From Gallionellaceae bacterium (GTDB lineage Bacteria > Pseudomonadota > Gammaproteobacteria > Burkholderiales > Gallionellaceae): a DNA stretch of 34,317 nt. The stretch covers positions 1 through 34,317 of the forward strand of contig PLYB01000275.1 in the NCBI GenBank assembly GCA_003151655.1. Reading direction: 5' to 3'. The notes beneath the pieces are model-generated. The model saw only the letters and a program-made list of their open reading frames with translations, was not told the DNA's origin and ran no database searches. Below are positions 11,986 through 19,558 of this stretch, one piece after another. The translations under genes were made by a program, and so were the position numbers. Numbering within the stretch: the first letter of the stretch is position 1; each line of letters starts with the position of its first letter.

Positions 11986-13131
11986 ATGTCCCGCACAATC
12001 ATTATCGACGACACCACCCTGCGCGACGGCGAACAGACCGCCGGGGTGGCGTTTACGCTGGAAGAGAAGTTGGCTATCGCACGCCAGCTCGACGCGATGG
12101 GCGTGCCGGAGTTGGAGGTGGGTGTTCCGGCGATGGGACATGATGAACGCGAAAGTATCAATGCGGTTGCGGCACTGGATTTGAAAGCGAAGCTCATTGT
12201 ATGGTGCCGCATGTGTCAGGCCGATCTCGCCTTATGCGAGCAACTCGACGTACACATGGTTGATCTCTCTATTCCCGTTTCTGATATTCACCTCGACAAA
12301 AAATTGAAGCGTGATCGCGAATGGGTTATAGAAACTATATATGACGTGGTGCTACGTGCGCATGATTTCGGCCTGGACGTGATCGTCGGCTGCGAAGATG
12401 CTTCGCGTGCCGATCCGGAATTTATGTTGCGCGTTGTCGAAGCCGCGCAGATGTGCGGCGCACGCCGCATTCGTTATGCCGACACGCTCGGTGTGATGGA
12501 ACCGTTCGGTGTACATAAGGCTATTTCTGCTTTGCGCGGTGCGACGGACATGGAGATCGAAATGCACGCGCATGATGACTTCGGTCTCGCCACGGCCAAT
12601 AGCCTCGCTGCCGCAGTCGCCGGAGCAACGCACATCAACACTACGGTAAATGGTCTGGGTGAACGCGCGGGCAACGCGGCGCTGGAAGAAGTCACTATCG
12701 GCCTGAAAAAACTTTACAGCATGGATACCGGCATTGATCTGTCGCATTTTCCGGCATTGTCAAAATTAGTCGCGACGGCCTCTGGGCATCCCGTGCCCTG
12801 GCAGAAGAGTCTGGTGGGCGAAGGCGTATTCACGCATGAGGCGGGCATTCATGTCGATGGTTTACTCAAGGATTTGGACACCTATCAAGGTTTCGATCCG
12901 GTCGAAGTCGGTCGCCACCATAAGCTGGTGGTCGGTAAACATTCAGGTACTCACGGCATTATTGCCGCCTATTCCACCATGGGGCTTTCACTGAGCCAGG
13001 CTGAAGCGCGCGCACTGATGCCGGACATCCGCACTTTCGCCGAGCGCGCCAAACGTTCTCCAGCCGACCAAGAGTTGTTGTTTCTTTATCAACGCTACAT
13101 CGGGCGCACCCAGCCCGGTGCAGCGTACTAG
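11986..13131 (+). CDS. nifV: Homocitrate synthase NifV
   Basis: [23 protein letters not shown]...; start corrected from ORF-track 11920 to ATG 11986, just after the nifS stop. Confidence 0.96.
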   Translation: MSRTIIIDDTTLRDGEQTAGVAFTLEEKLAIARQLDAMGVPELEVGVPAMGHDERESINAVAALDLKAKLIVWCRMCQADLALCEQLDVHMVDLSIPVSDIHLDKKLKRDREWVIETIYDVVLRAHDFGLDVIVGCEDASRADPEFMLRVVEAAQMCGARRIRYADTLGVMEPFGVHKAISALRGATDMEIEMHAHDDFGLATANSLAAAVAGATHINTTVNGLGERAGNAALEEVTIGLKKLYSMDTGIDLSHFPALSKLVATASGHPVPWQKSLVGEGVFTHEAGIHVDGLLKDLDTYQGFDPVEVGRHHKLVVGKHSGTHGIIAAYSTMGLSLSQAEARALMPDIRTFAERAKRSPADQELLFLYQRYIGRTQPGAAY

Positions 13132-13140
13132 GAATTCATC

Positions 13141-13923
13141 ATGGACAACGTGATGATTGCAGAAAACGTGATGCTCAAACCGGCACAACCCTCCCTGCTG
13201 AAGCTTTTGCGTGAAGACGTGAGCTGCGTCTTCACGCGTGACCCAGCCGCCCGTTCGCGCTTTGAAGTGCTGACTACCTATCCCGGCGTGCACGCCATCC
13301 TGCTGCAACGCATTGCACATCGCCTGTGGAAATTTGGACTGCGTTATTTGGCGCGATTGCTTTCCTGGTTTGCGCGCTTTATCACCAACATCGATATTCA
13401 TCCGGGCGCGACCATCGGACGGCGTTTTTTTATCGATCATGGTGCCGGCGTGGTGATCGGCGAGACAGCCGAAATCGGCGACGACGTGACGCTGTATCAC
13501 GGTGTCACCCTCGGCGGTACGACATGGAACAAAGGTAAGCGTCACCCGACTCTTGCCGATGGTGTGGTGGTCGGCGCGGGCGCAAAGATATTGGGCGCGA
13601 TCACGCTGGGTAAAAACGTGCGCGTCGGTGCAAATTCGGTGGTGGTCAAAGATGTGCCTGCCGAGCGCACGGTAGTCGGCATTCCCGCCAAAATCGTGCT
13701 GCGCACCGAGGATGCCAACGCCGAGAATATTTACGGCATCAACCTCGATCATCATCTGATTCCAGATCCGGTAGGGCGCGCCATCGCCTGTTTGATGGAA
13801 CGCATCGAAGTGTTGGAAGGACAATTACGCAAACAGGGCGAAGCGGTGAACGGGCAATGCCGCACTTGCGACGCGGATGATTTGTGCGGCACGGAAGTCG
13901 CGCGCGTTATCAGGAAAGCATGA
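13141..13923 (+). CDS. cysE: Serine O-acetyltransferase (nif-associated CysE)
   Basis: Left-handed beta-helix CysE signature [43 protein letters not shown]. Confidence 0.96.
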   Translation: MDNVMIAENVMLKPAQPSLLKLLREDVSCVFTRDPAARSRFEVLTTYPGVHAILLQRIAHRLWKFGLRYLARLLSWFARFITNIDIHPGATIGRRFFIDHGAGVVIGETAEIGDDVTLYHGVTLGGTTWNKGKRHPTLADGVVVGAGAKILGAITLGKNVRVGANSVVVKDVPAERTVVGIPAKIVLRTEDANAENIYGINLDHHLIPDPVGRAIACLMERIEVLEGQLRKQGEAVNGQCRTCDADDLCGTEVARVIRKA

Positions 13924-13924
13924 T

Positions 13925-14458
13925 ATGGATCTGCTTGATTTTGAACAAGCCGAGTTGTATTTCGATGAGCCGATCAGTGAGGAGGTCGAGCACTTGGTTG
14001 CTATGGCGGCAGCGAATTACGGTAATGAAGATGCCGAGTTGATGTTGTTGCGCGCCAATTTTATCGCCCCTCAGCATCTCGTCGTGCTGGTTGCATTGTA
14101 TCGCTACTATTTTTACCAGCATCGTCTGGAAGACGCGCTGCTGGTGGCCGAAAGCACTTTGGCCGTGGTCGGTCGCCGACTCGAGTTTCCCGATACCTGG
14201 CGCTACTTGCGTGAGGCCAACGTCGGCGAAGGTGTGATGCGCTCGATGGGATTGGTGCGCTTCTATCTCATGCTGCTAAAGGCGACTGGATACATCCATC
14301 TGCGTCTGGGCCAGTTTGCAACCGGAAAAGCAATGCTGGAAAAATTAGTGGAACTGGATAGCCATGATCGCATCGGCGGCAAAGCTTTACTGGATGTGTT
14401 GCATCAATCGATGATTAACGAAATAAATGCGGAAAGGAATCCGAAATGGACGAACTGA
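13925..14458 (+). CDS. Uncharacterised nif-operon helical/TPR-like protein
   Basis: ORF with ATG at 13925 directly after cysE, overlapping nifW start by 13 nt; helical repeat-like, no family recognised with certainty. Confidence 0.8.
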   Translation: MDLLDFEQAELYFDEPISEEVEHLVAMAAANYGNEDAELMLLRANFIAPQHLVVLVALYRYYFYQHRLEDALLVAESTLAVVGRRLEFPDTWRYLREANVGEGVMRSMGLVRFYLMLLKATGYIHLRLGQFATGKAMLEKLVELDSHDRIGGKALLDVLHQSMINEINAERNPKWTN

Positions 14459-14778
14459 CATTAGACGAAGCGTTGGAGGAATTAGTCTCCGCTGAAGATT
14501 TTCTGGAGTATTTCGGTATTGAGTACGAGCGCTCGGTGGTGCAAGTGAACCGGCTGCATATTTTGCAACGCTTCCATAATTACCTTGGCAAGGAGAGCCA
14601 GCCCGAGGGGGATGATGCGCGCCGCGCGCTGCATGCCAAACTATTGCAGCAGGCCTATCAGGATTTTGTGAAGTCCGATGCGCTGACGGAAAAAGTTTTC
14701 AAAGTATTCCACATGCACGAACCGAAAACCCATTTCGTGCCGTTGACTTCGATCACGGTGAATAAAGCGGGTTCGTGA
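14446..14778 (+). CDS. nifW: Nitrogenase-stabilizing/protective protein NifW
   Basis: LEELVSAEDFLEYFGIEYERSVVQVNRLHILQRFHNYL typical of NifW. Confidence 0.93.
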   Translation: MDELTLDEALEELVSAEDFLEYFGIEYERSVVQVNRLHILQRFHNYLGKESQPEGDDARRALHAKLLQQAYQDFVKSDALTEKVFKVFHMHEPKTHFVPLTSITVNKAGS

Positions 14779-14795
14779 TGAATGCGATTGCTCTT

Positions 14796-14878
14796 ACCCC
14801 CATCCCAGCCTTCCCCCCTGAGAGGGGGAAGGAGTTTAGTTCCCTCCCCCTCTCAGGGGGAGGGCTAGGGAGGGGGTG
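14796..14878. repeat. REP-like C/G-rich inverted repeat pair between nifW and nifZ
   Basis: CCCCCATCCCAGCCTTCCCCCCTGAGAGGGGGAAGG ... CCCTCCCCCTCTCAGGGGGAGGGCTAGGGAGGGGGTG. Confidence 0.85.
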
Positions 14879-14914
14879 AATCTTTGATGGACACAGACAA
14901 CCAAGGAATTCCCC

Positions 14915-15391
14915 ATGCTGCCTAAATACGAATTCGGCGATGAAGTGCGCATCATCCGCAATGTGCGCAACGACGGCACTTATCCTGGTGTGGCCACCGG
15001 CACGCTACTCATCCGGCGCGGCTCCACCGGCTTTGTGACGAACGTAGGCACTTTCTTGCAAGACCAGTTAATCTACTCGGTCAACTTTCTTGAGCAAAAC
15101 AAGATCGTCGGCTTTCGCGAAGAAGAACTGATCAGCATCGACGAACCATGGGTGCCCAGTAAATTTGAAAGCCGCGAAAAAGTTCGCAGCAAGATTACTT
15201 TGACCGTGCGTGGTGAAGTGCGGGTTACGCCCGGAATGGAAGGCGAGATACTGAAAGTATTTCGCGATGAAAATGAGGGGGTGCAATACCACGTGATTTT
15301 TCACGATCAAGTTTTGCAAGTCCCCGAGGCTTCTTTGGAGGCAACCCGTGTCTACGATGATGAGGAGAAAAGCAATGCCGCAAGTCATTGA
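14915..15391 (+). CDS. nifZ: NifZ family protein
   Basis: MLPKYEFGDEVRIIRNVRNDGTYPGVATGTLLIRRGSTGFVTNVGTFLQDQLIYSVNFLE. Confidence 0.94.
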   Translation: MLPKYEFGDEVRIIRNVRNDGTYPGVATGTLLIRRGSTGFVTNVGTFLQDQLIYSVNFLEQNKIVGFREEELISIDEPWVPSKFESREKVRSKITLTVRGEVRVTPGMEGEILKVFRDENEGVQYHVIFHDQVLQVPEASLEATRVYDDEEKSNAASH

Positions 15392-16223
15392 ATCCGGCGT
15401 GGCCTACCTTGCGCTCAAGGCCGCGCAAAAACTTTACAGCAAAGCTCCCGCCGCTTTGCAACCGGACGAATTCGAGCGTGTGCAAAAAATGGCGCAGCAA
15501 CAACACAAACTCGAAGCTCGTGTGCTGGTCACACCGGAGGCGCGCGATGTGATGGTGCCGCCATCGACGATAGAGCTTGCCATGCAAGAGATACGCGGAC
15601 GCTATCCGAACGAAGAAGAGTTCATTGCTGATCTGTCGCGTAACGGGCTGGATGAAGCGAGCTTTGCCATCGCGCTGGAGCGCGAATTGAAAGTCGAAGC
15701 CATTCTGGAAAAAGTCGGCACGCAGGCAGCTAAAATAACTGACATGGATGTGGAGTTATATTACCAATACCATCCCGAACAATTTCGTCGCCCAGAGACG
15801 CGATTGGCGCGCCACATTCTGATCACTATCAATGAATCCATCGTAGACAATACGCGTGCGGTTGCGAGTGAGCGTATCACCGCCATTGCGGCACGGCTGC
15901 TCAAAGAGCCGCAGCGTTTCGAAGAGCAAGCGCTAAAGCATTCAGAATGCCCTACCGCGTTGGATGGCGGAAAATTGGGCGACCTGCCACGCGGTAAACT
16001 TTTCCCGGAACTGGACAAAGCTTTATTCGAGTTGAAATCAGGCGAAGTGAGCGGAGTGCTGGAATCTGAGCTGGGTTTTCACGTGTTGCGTTGTGATGCC
16101 ATCACCGAAGCGAGCGTGTTGAGTCTCGATCAGGCACGTCCGCATATCCGCAAGCTGATGGAACAGAAACGCAAACGCGTTTGCCAGCAGGCTTGGATCA
16201 AAGGATTGTTGGAGAGCAAGTAG
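15375..16223 (+). CDS. nifM: NifM parvulin-type peptidyl-prolyl isomerase
   Basis: MPQVIESGVAYLALKAAQKLYSKAP..., C-terminal parvulin/rotamase domain (ARHILITINES, GGKLGDLPRGKLFPELDKALFELKSGEVSGVLESELGFHVLR). Start ATG 15375 overlaps nifZ. Confidence 0.93.
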   Translation: MPQVIESGVAYLALKAAQKLYSKAPAALQPDEFERVQKMAQQQHKLEARVLVTPEARDVMVPPSTIELAMQEIRGRYPNEEEFIADLSRNGLDEASFAIALERELKVEAILEKVGTQAAKITDMDVELYYQYHPEQFRRPETRLARHILITINESIVDNTRAVASERITAIAARLLKEPQRFEEQALKHSECPTALDGGKLGDLPRGKLFPELDKALFELKSGEVSGVLESELGFHVLRCDAITEASVLSLDQARPHIRKLMEQKRKRVCQQAWIKGLLESK

Positions 16224-16247
16224 GGCAGGAAACTTCCTCCTTCCTTG

Positions 16248-16347
16248 TAGCCTGGATGCAACAACGTGGAATCCGGAGGCTGTCAGGACGCAGCGGTTGT
16301 CTCAATGTTCAGTAGAGTGCCATGAATCCCGGATTTCATCCGGGCTA
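16248..16347. repeat. REP pair after nifM
   Basis: GTAGCCTGGATGCAACAACGTGGAATCCGG ... GAATCCCGGATTTCATCCGGGCTAC, inverted. Confidence 0.7.
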
Positions 16348-16430
16348 CGTTCGCTATAAAAGATGCGGTGCGATTGTTCAACCCTAGCTCACCTCCGCAA
16401 GCGATTGCAGACCCCCAAAAAAACATTCCC

Positions 16431-16460
16431 TTGACGGAATTATTCCATAAGGGGCATACT
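16431..16460 (+). promoter_or_regulatory. Putative sigma70 promoter/operator of the higBA-like module
   Basis: TTGACG-N18-CATACT just before ATG 16467; near-palindrome GGAATTATTCC inside the spacer. Confidence 0.4.
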
Positions 16461-16466
16461 TGTTCA

Positions 16467-16835
16467 ATGAAAAAATGGGATGTTGAATACACGGACGAAT
16501 TCGAGGATTGGTGGAATCAACTTTCCGAAGACGAACAAGAATCAGTTGGAGCATCCGTGGGGTTGCTGGAAGAGTGTGGCCCAAACCTGCGCTTCCCTCA
16601 TAGCAGTGGGATAACAACATCCAGGCACGATCACATGAGGGAGTTACGGACGCAGCACGAGGGGCATCCCTACAGAACACTTTATGCTTTCGACCCAAGG
16701 AGAGCCGCAATATTACTGATTGGTGGCGAGAAAACTGGTAATGACCGATGGTATGAAGAGTTTGTGCCGGTTGCTGACGCTCTCTATGATGACCACTTGG
16801 ATGAATTAAGAAAGGAAGGGCTGAACGATGGCTAA
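16467..16835 (+). CDS. HigB/RelE-like (phage Gp49-like) toxin
   Basis: MKKWDVEYTDEFEDWWNQLSEDEQESVGASVGLLEECGPNLRFPHSSGI...MRELRTQHEGHPYRTLYAFDPRRAAILLIGGEKTGNDRWYEEF. Start corrected from 16368. Confidence 0.88.
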   Translation: MKKWDVEYTDEFEDWWNQLSEDEQESVGASVGLLEECGPNLRFPHSSGITTSRHDHMRELRTQHEGHPYRTLYAFDPRRAAILLIGGEKTGNDRWYEEFVPVADALYDDHLDELRKEGLNDG

Positions 16836-17160
16836 AAAATTTACAGAATTGCGCGCAAAAATGTCTCCAGAATCCAAAGCTCGCGCCGAAGAAAAAACAA
16901 GATTAATGCTGGAGGAAATGCCGCTGAATGAGCTACGTCAAGCGCGTGGCTTGTCTCAAGCTACATTGGCTAAAGTACTCAACGTTCAGCAACCCTCGAT
17001 TGCGAAACTGGAACACCGGGCGGACATGTACATCTCAACCTTGCGGAGCCATATTGAAGCCATGGGCGGCATGCTGGAGATTGTTGCGCGCTTTCCAGAT
17101 GGCAGTGTGAAAATTAACAATTTCGAGAGCCTAGACGAAAACAAAAAAGCAGCTGCATAA
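16828..17160 (+). CDS. HigA-like XRE/HTH antitoxin
   Basis: MPLNELRQARGLSQATLAKVLNVQQPSIAKLEHRADMYISTLRSHIEAMGG; overlaps the toxin gene. Confidence 0.9.
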   Translation: MAKKFTELRAKMSPESKARAEEKTRLMLEEMPLNELRQARGLSQATLAKVLNVQQPSIAKLEHRADMYISTLRSHIEAMGGMLEIVARFPDGSVKINNFESLDENKKAAA

Positions 17161-17430
17161 GCAGTGAAGAAAACGTCACAAGACGCACTCCGAGACCGGT
17201 CGTAGAAAGACATACGGTGCAATGCGCTTTGCTGTAAGGAAGGGGGGGCACTGGTGCCGGACAAAAGTTTCACGTAGCAAACGCCGGATATCCCCCGGCC
17301 TCCCCCTTGCGGGGATATTGACACACTACATCGATGCGCCTTACGCGGGCTCCAATTCAGTTGGTTTCGGTTAGAATGTCCCTAGCCCTTTAGGGGCGAA
17401 AAACCTTCAACTAACTCAAAGCTAGAGAAC

Positions 17431-19053
17431 ATGCGCACATCAACGCTGCATTATCTGTTTGGTATTGTCATTGCCGTCTTCTGTCTGAGTGCCATTCCCC
17501 AACAATCTCAGGCTGCCAACAAGGGAGTAAACAAAGGATTCCAGCAAGCAGAGAAAGAGCGTCTCGTTCTGATGCCGCTACGAGTGCCTGACGAAGACAA
17601 GAATCTTACCGGTGCAATGGAGACCGCTTTAGTTAAAGGGCTGCAACAGAAGTACGATGTTTATTCTGGCGAACAAGTTTCGCAAAAGGCGCATGAGATA
17701 TTCATGAAGGAATCGCGCAACACAGCGCATAAGGAATGTGACGAAACGAAATGTATGCAGAACATCGCCATGGCATTTCAAGCAGAATTGATTGCGACAG
17801 CTAATGTTACCAAACAAGATGGAATCTACTTTTTGGCGCTGAGCATTCAGAATATCTTTGATAATAAAGTGGTGGATTCAGAATCGTTGCCTTGCAAAAA
17901 TTGTGATGCAGCTCAAGTGATTGATAAGCTGAAAGAGCTCGTTGGTATTTCATCTCAGGAAGCGACTGATAGCGCAGTTGAGAGGGCAGCGGCTGCAGGA
18001 AAGATAAAGCTGCAGCAACTTCAACAAGCTCAAACAGATCGAGAGCAAGCCATGCGGAATGCAGACGCTGATGAAAGAAAGCGCCTTCAAGCAGCCAAAG
18101 TTCGTGACGATGAAGAAATTGCTAAATTAAAGGCGGAAGCTGATACTCGTAAAAATAGTCACGCAGTCCAAAATCGTAAAGACTACCCCACCATCCAATC
18201 TGCTGCGGATGAAATTAAACAGTTAAATGATCGCATTAGTAACATTGAGGTGGGATACCAAAAGGAAGTAGATCGGATACGCTCGCAAATAAGCCATCGT
18301 TATGACTTACAGCTTGATACATTGAACAAAGAAACTGCTGGTGAGTTTGAAAAGCCACAAGAGTTCAATGCAAGACAGCAAGAACGTCGTAATGAATTGA
18401 AACGCCAGCACGATAATGAAAAAATCCCAACAGTCACTGATCTTGCCTCCGGTGAAACTGAGCCAATTCGCAAATTTATTCATGATTTGCAAGAAACAGA
18501 ATATGTGCTAGGGGCAGAAAGCCTTGTGGCGACAATTGGGCAGTACGATTCTATTTCTCAAAAGTTTCCAATTCACATCCACAGCAATATCCCCTCAGTT
18601 AACTTGGATCTGGATGCAAGTATTCCGCTTCCCATTGAGAATGCAAAATTGTATAAACCGCAGTGGCAAGCTGGTTTGGTTCGTATAGAAGCTACGGTAA
18701 AGCCTGGTGGGAGTCCATTTTCTATGGCATTAGTGAACGATGTGGACAACTCAAGATTGAGTTTTGCTAATGGGGCTTTCATGTCGGTATCTGATCGAGA
18801 GAAATTCGATCACGATGAAGCAGAACGTAAAGCGGCGGCTCAAAGATCATGGGCTGAGCAACAAGCAAAGCAAAACCAAAAATTAGGTACTGATAAAACT
18901 AGGAATGTGACAAGCTATACGCTACTTTGGGCTGGTATCGCGACCGGTGCAAGTGGAAATCTTCCTGTATCTTTAGTTTGCTTTGTTGCTTCATATTTTT
19001 TGGCTACAGATCAAGCTAGAGATGACTTCTTTAAAGACATGAGAAATCATTAG
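17431..19053 (+). CDS. Exported coiled-coil protein with C-terminal hydrophobic segment, function unknown
   Basis: Signal-peptide-like N-terminus (MRTSTLHYLFGIVIAVFCLSAIPQQSQA), Lys/Glu/Gln-rich coiled coil, hydrophobic segment SLVCFVASYFLA. Confidence 0.75.
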   Translation: MRTSTLHYLFGIVIAVFCLSAIPQQSQAANKGVNKGFQQAEKERLVLMPLRVPDEDKNLTGAMETALVKGLQQKYDVYSGEQVSQKAHEIFMKESRNTAHKECDETKCMQNIAMAFQAELIATANVTKQDGIYFLALSIQNIFDNKVVDSESLPCKNCDAAQVIDKLKELVGISSQEATDSAVERAAAAGKIKLQQLQQAQTDREQAMRNADADERKRLQAAKVRDDEEIAKLKAEADTRKNSHAVQNRKDYPTIQSAADEIKQLNDRISNIEVGYQKEVDRIRSQISHRYDLQLDTLNKETAGEFEKPQEFNARQQERRNELKRQHDNEKIPTVTDLASGETEPIRKFIHDLQETEYVLGAESLVATIGQYDSISQKFPIHIHSNIPSVNLDLDASIPLPIENAKLYKPQWQAGLVRIEATVKPGGSPFSMALVNDVDNSRLSFANGAFMSVSDREKFDHDEAERKAAAQRSWAEQQAKQNQKLGTDKTRNVTSYTLLWAGIATGASGNLPVSLVCFVASYFLATDQARDDFFKDMRNH

Positions 19054-19246
19054 GCTCATCAGATATTTTCAAATCATGGGGGGGCGAAATCGGTAAATTC
19101 CTCTGCCTAGTAAGTTCAGTATGCGAGGTTTCATTTGCACGCGCGGGCGTTCGCACATCAAACCACCTTGGCAAACAATGAAACCAATTTCTTTTTAATG
19201 ATCAGACTGATTGAAGCCCGTGGCAAACCATACAATTGCGAAAACT

Positions 19247-19262
19247 TGTAGGGTTTTTCACA
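19247..19262. promoter_or_regulatory. TGT-N10-ACA motif (possible distal NifA UAS)
   Basis: TGT-AGGGTTTTTC-ACA; ~270 bp upstream of the sigma54 promoter at 19503, further than usual. Confidence 0.3.
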
Positions 19263-19391
19263 GAGGGGCGTATCAATTTTGTCAGCAATAACCAATATCT
19301 GCCTTGTTGGAAAGCACCGTTTTTTAGGCTCCTTTGGTGAGTTTGTCGAAATATACCCATTGCTGCGACTAGGGTATGTGATTTTCATGTA

Positions 19392-19454
19392 AAAAGTATC
19401 TAGATATTATTTCATGAATATCTAGATATTCGGTGTGTGTATCTAGATACTTTT
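19392..19454 (+). promoter_or_regulatory. Triple palindromic operator/UAS array (TATCTAGATA x3)
   Basis: TATCTAGATA at 19397-19406, 19419-19428, 19440-19449 (22 and 21 bp pitch). Middle copy extends to 16-bp perfect palindrome GAATATCTAGATATTC; outer flanks AAAAGTATCTAGATA / TATCTAGATACTTTT. Confidence 0.8.
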
Positions 19455-19463
19455 CTACTTATT

Positions 19464-19476
19464 TATCAATATAATA
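19464..19476 (+). promoter_or_regulatory. IHF-like site
   Basis: TATCAATATAATA, 12/13 match to WATCAANNNNTTR, between the palindromes and the -24/-12 element. Confidence 0.4.
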
Positions 19477-19502
19477 AGTTTGTTTTTGGCGGTAAGATTT
19501 AC

Positions 19503-19518
19503 TGGCATTAATCTTGCC
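19503..19518 (+). promoter_or_regulatory. sigma54-type promoter for the sensor-CheW gene
   Basis: TGGCATTAATCTTGCC: TGGCA, exact GG-N10-GC spacing, TTGC -12. Confidence 0.75.
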
Positions 19519-19558
19519 CTCTTCTTGGGATTGGATTCAATTATCCGGAGGGGGTGAT

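Noticed and set aside
12988-13824. 278-aa minus-strand ORF
   Set aside because: Antisense of nifV end and cysE.
19247-19262. TGT-N10-ACA as the main NifA site for the sensor-CheW gene
   Set aside because: About 270 bp upstream of the predicted start, outside the usual UAS range; kept only as a low-confidence feature.
19158-19388. 76-aa minus-strand ORF between the coiled-coil gene and the TATCTAGATA array
   Set aside because: No homology recognised and no convincing RBS; kept as intergenic.
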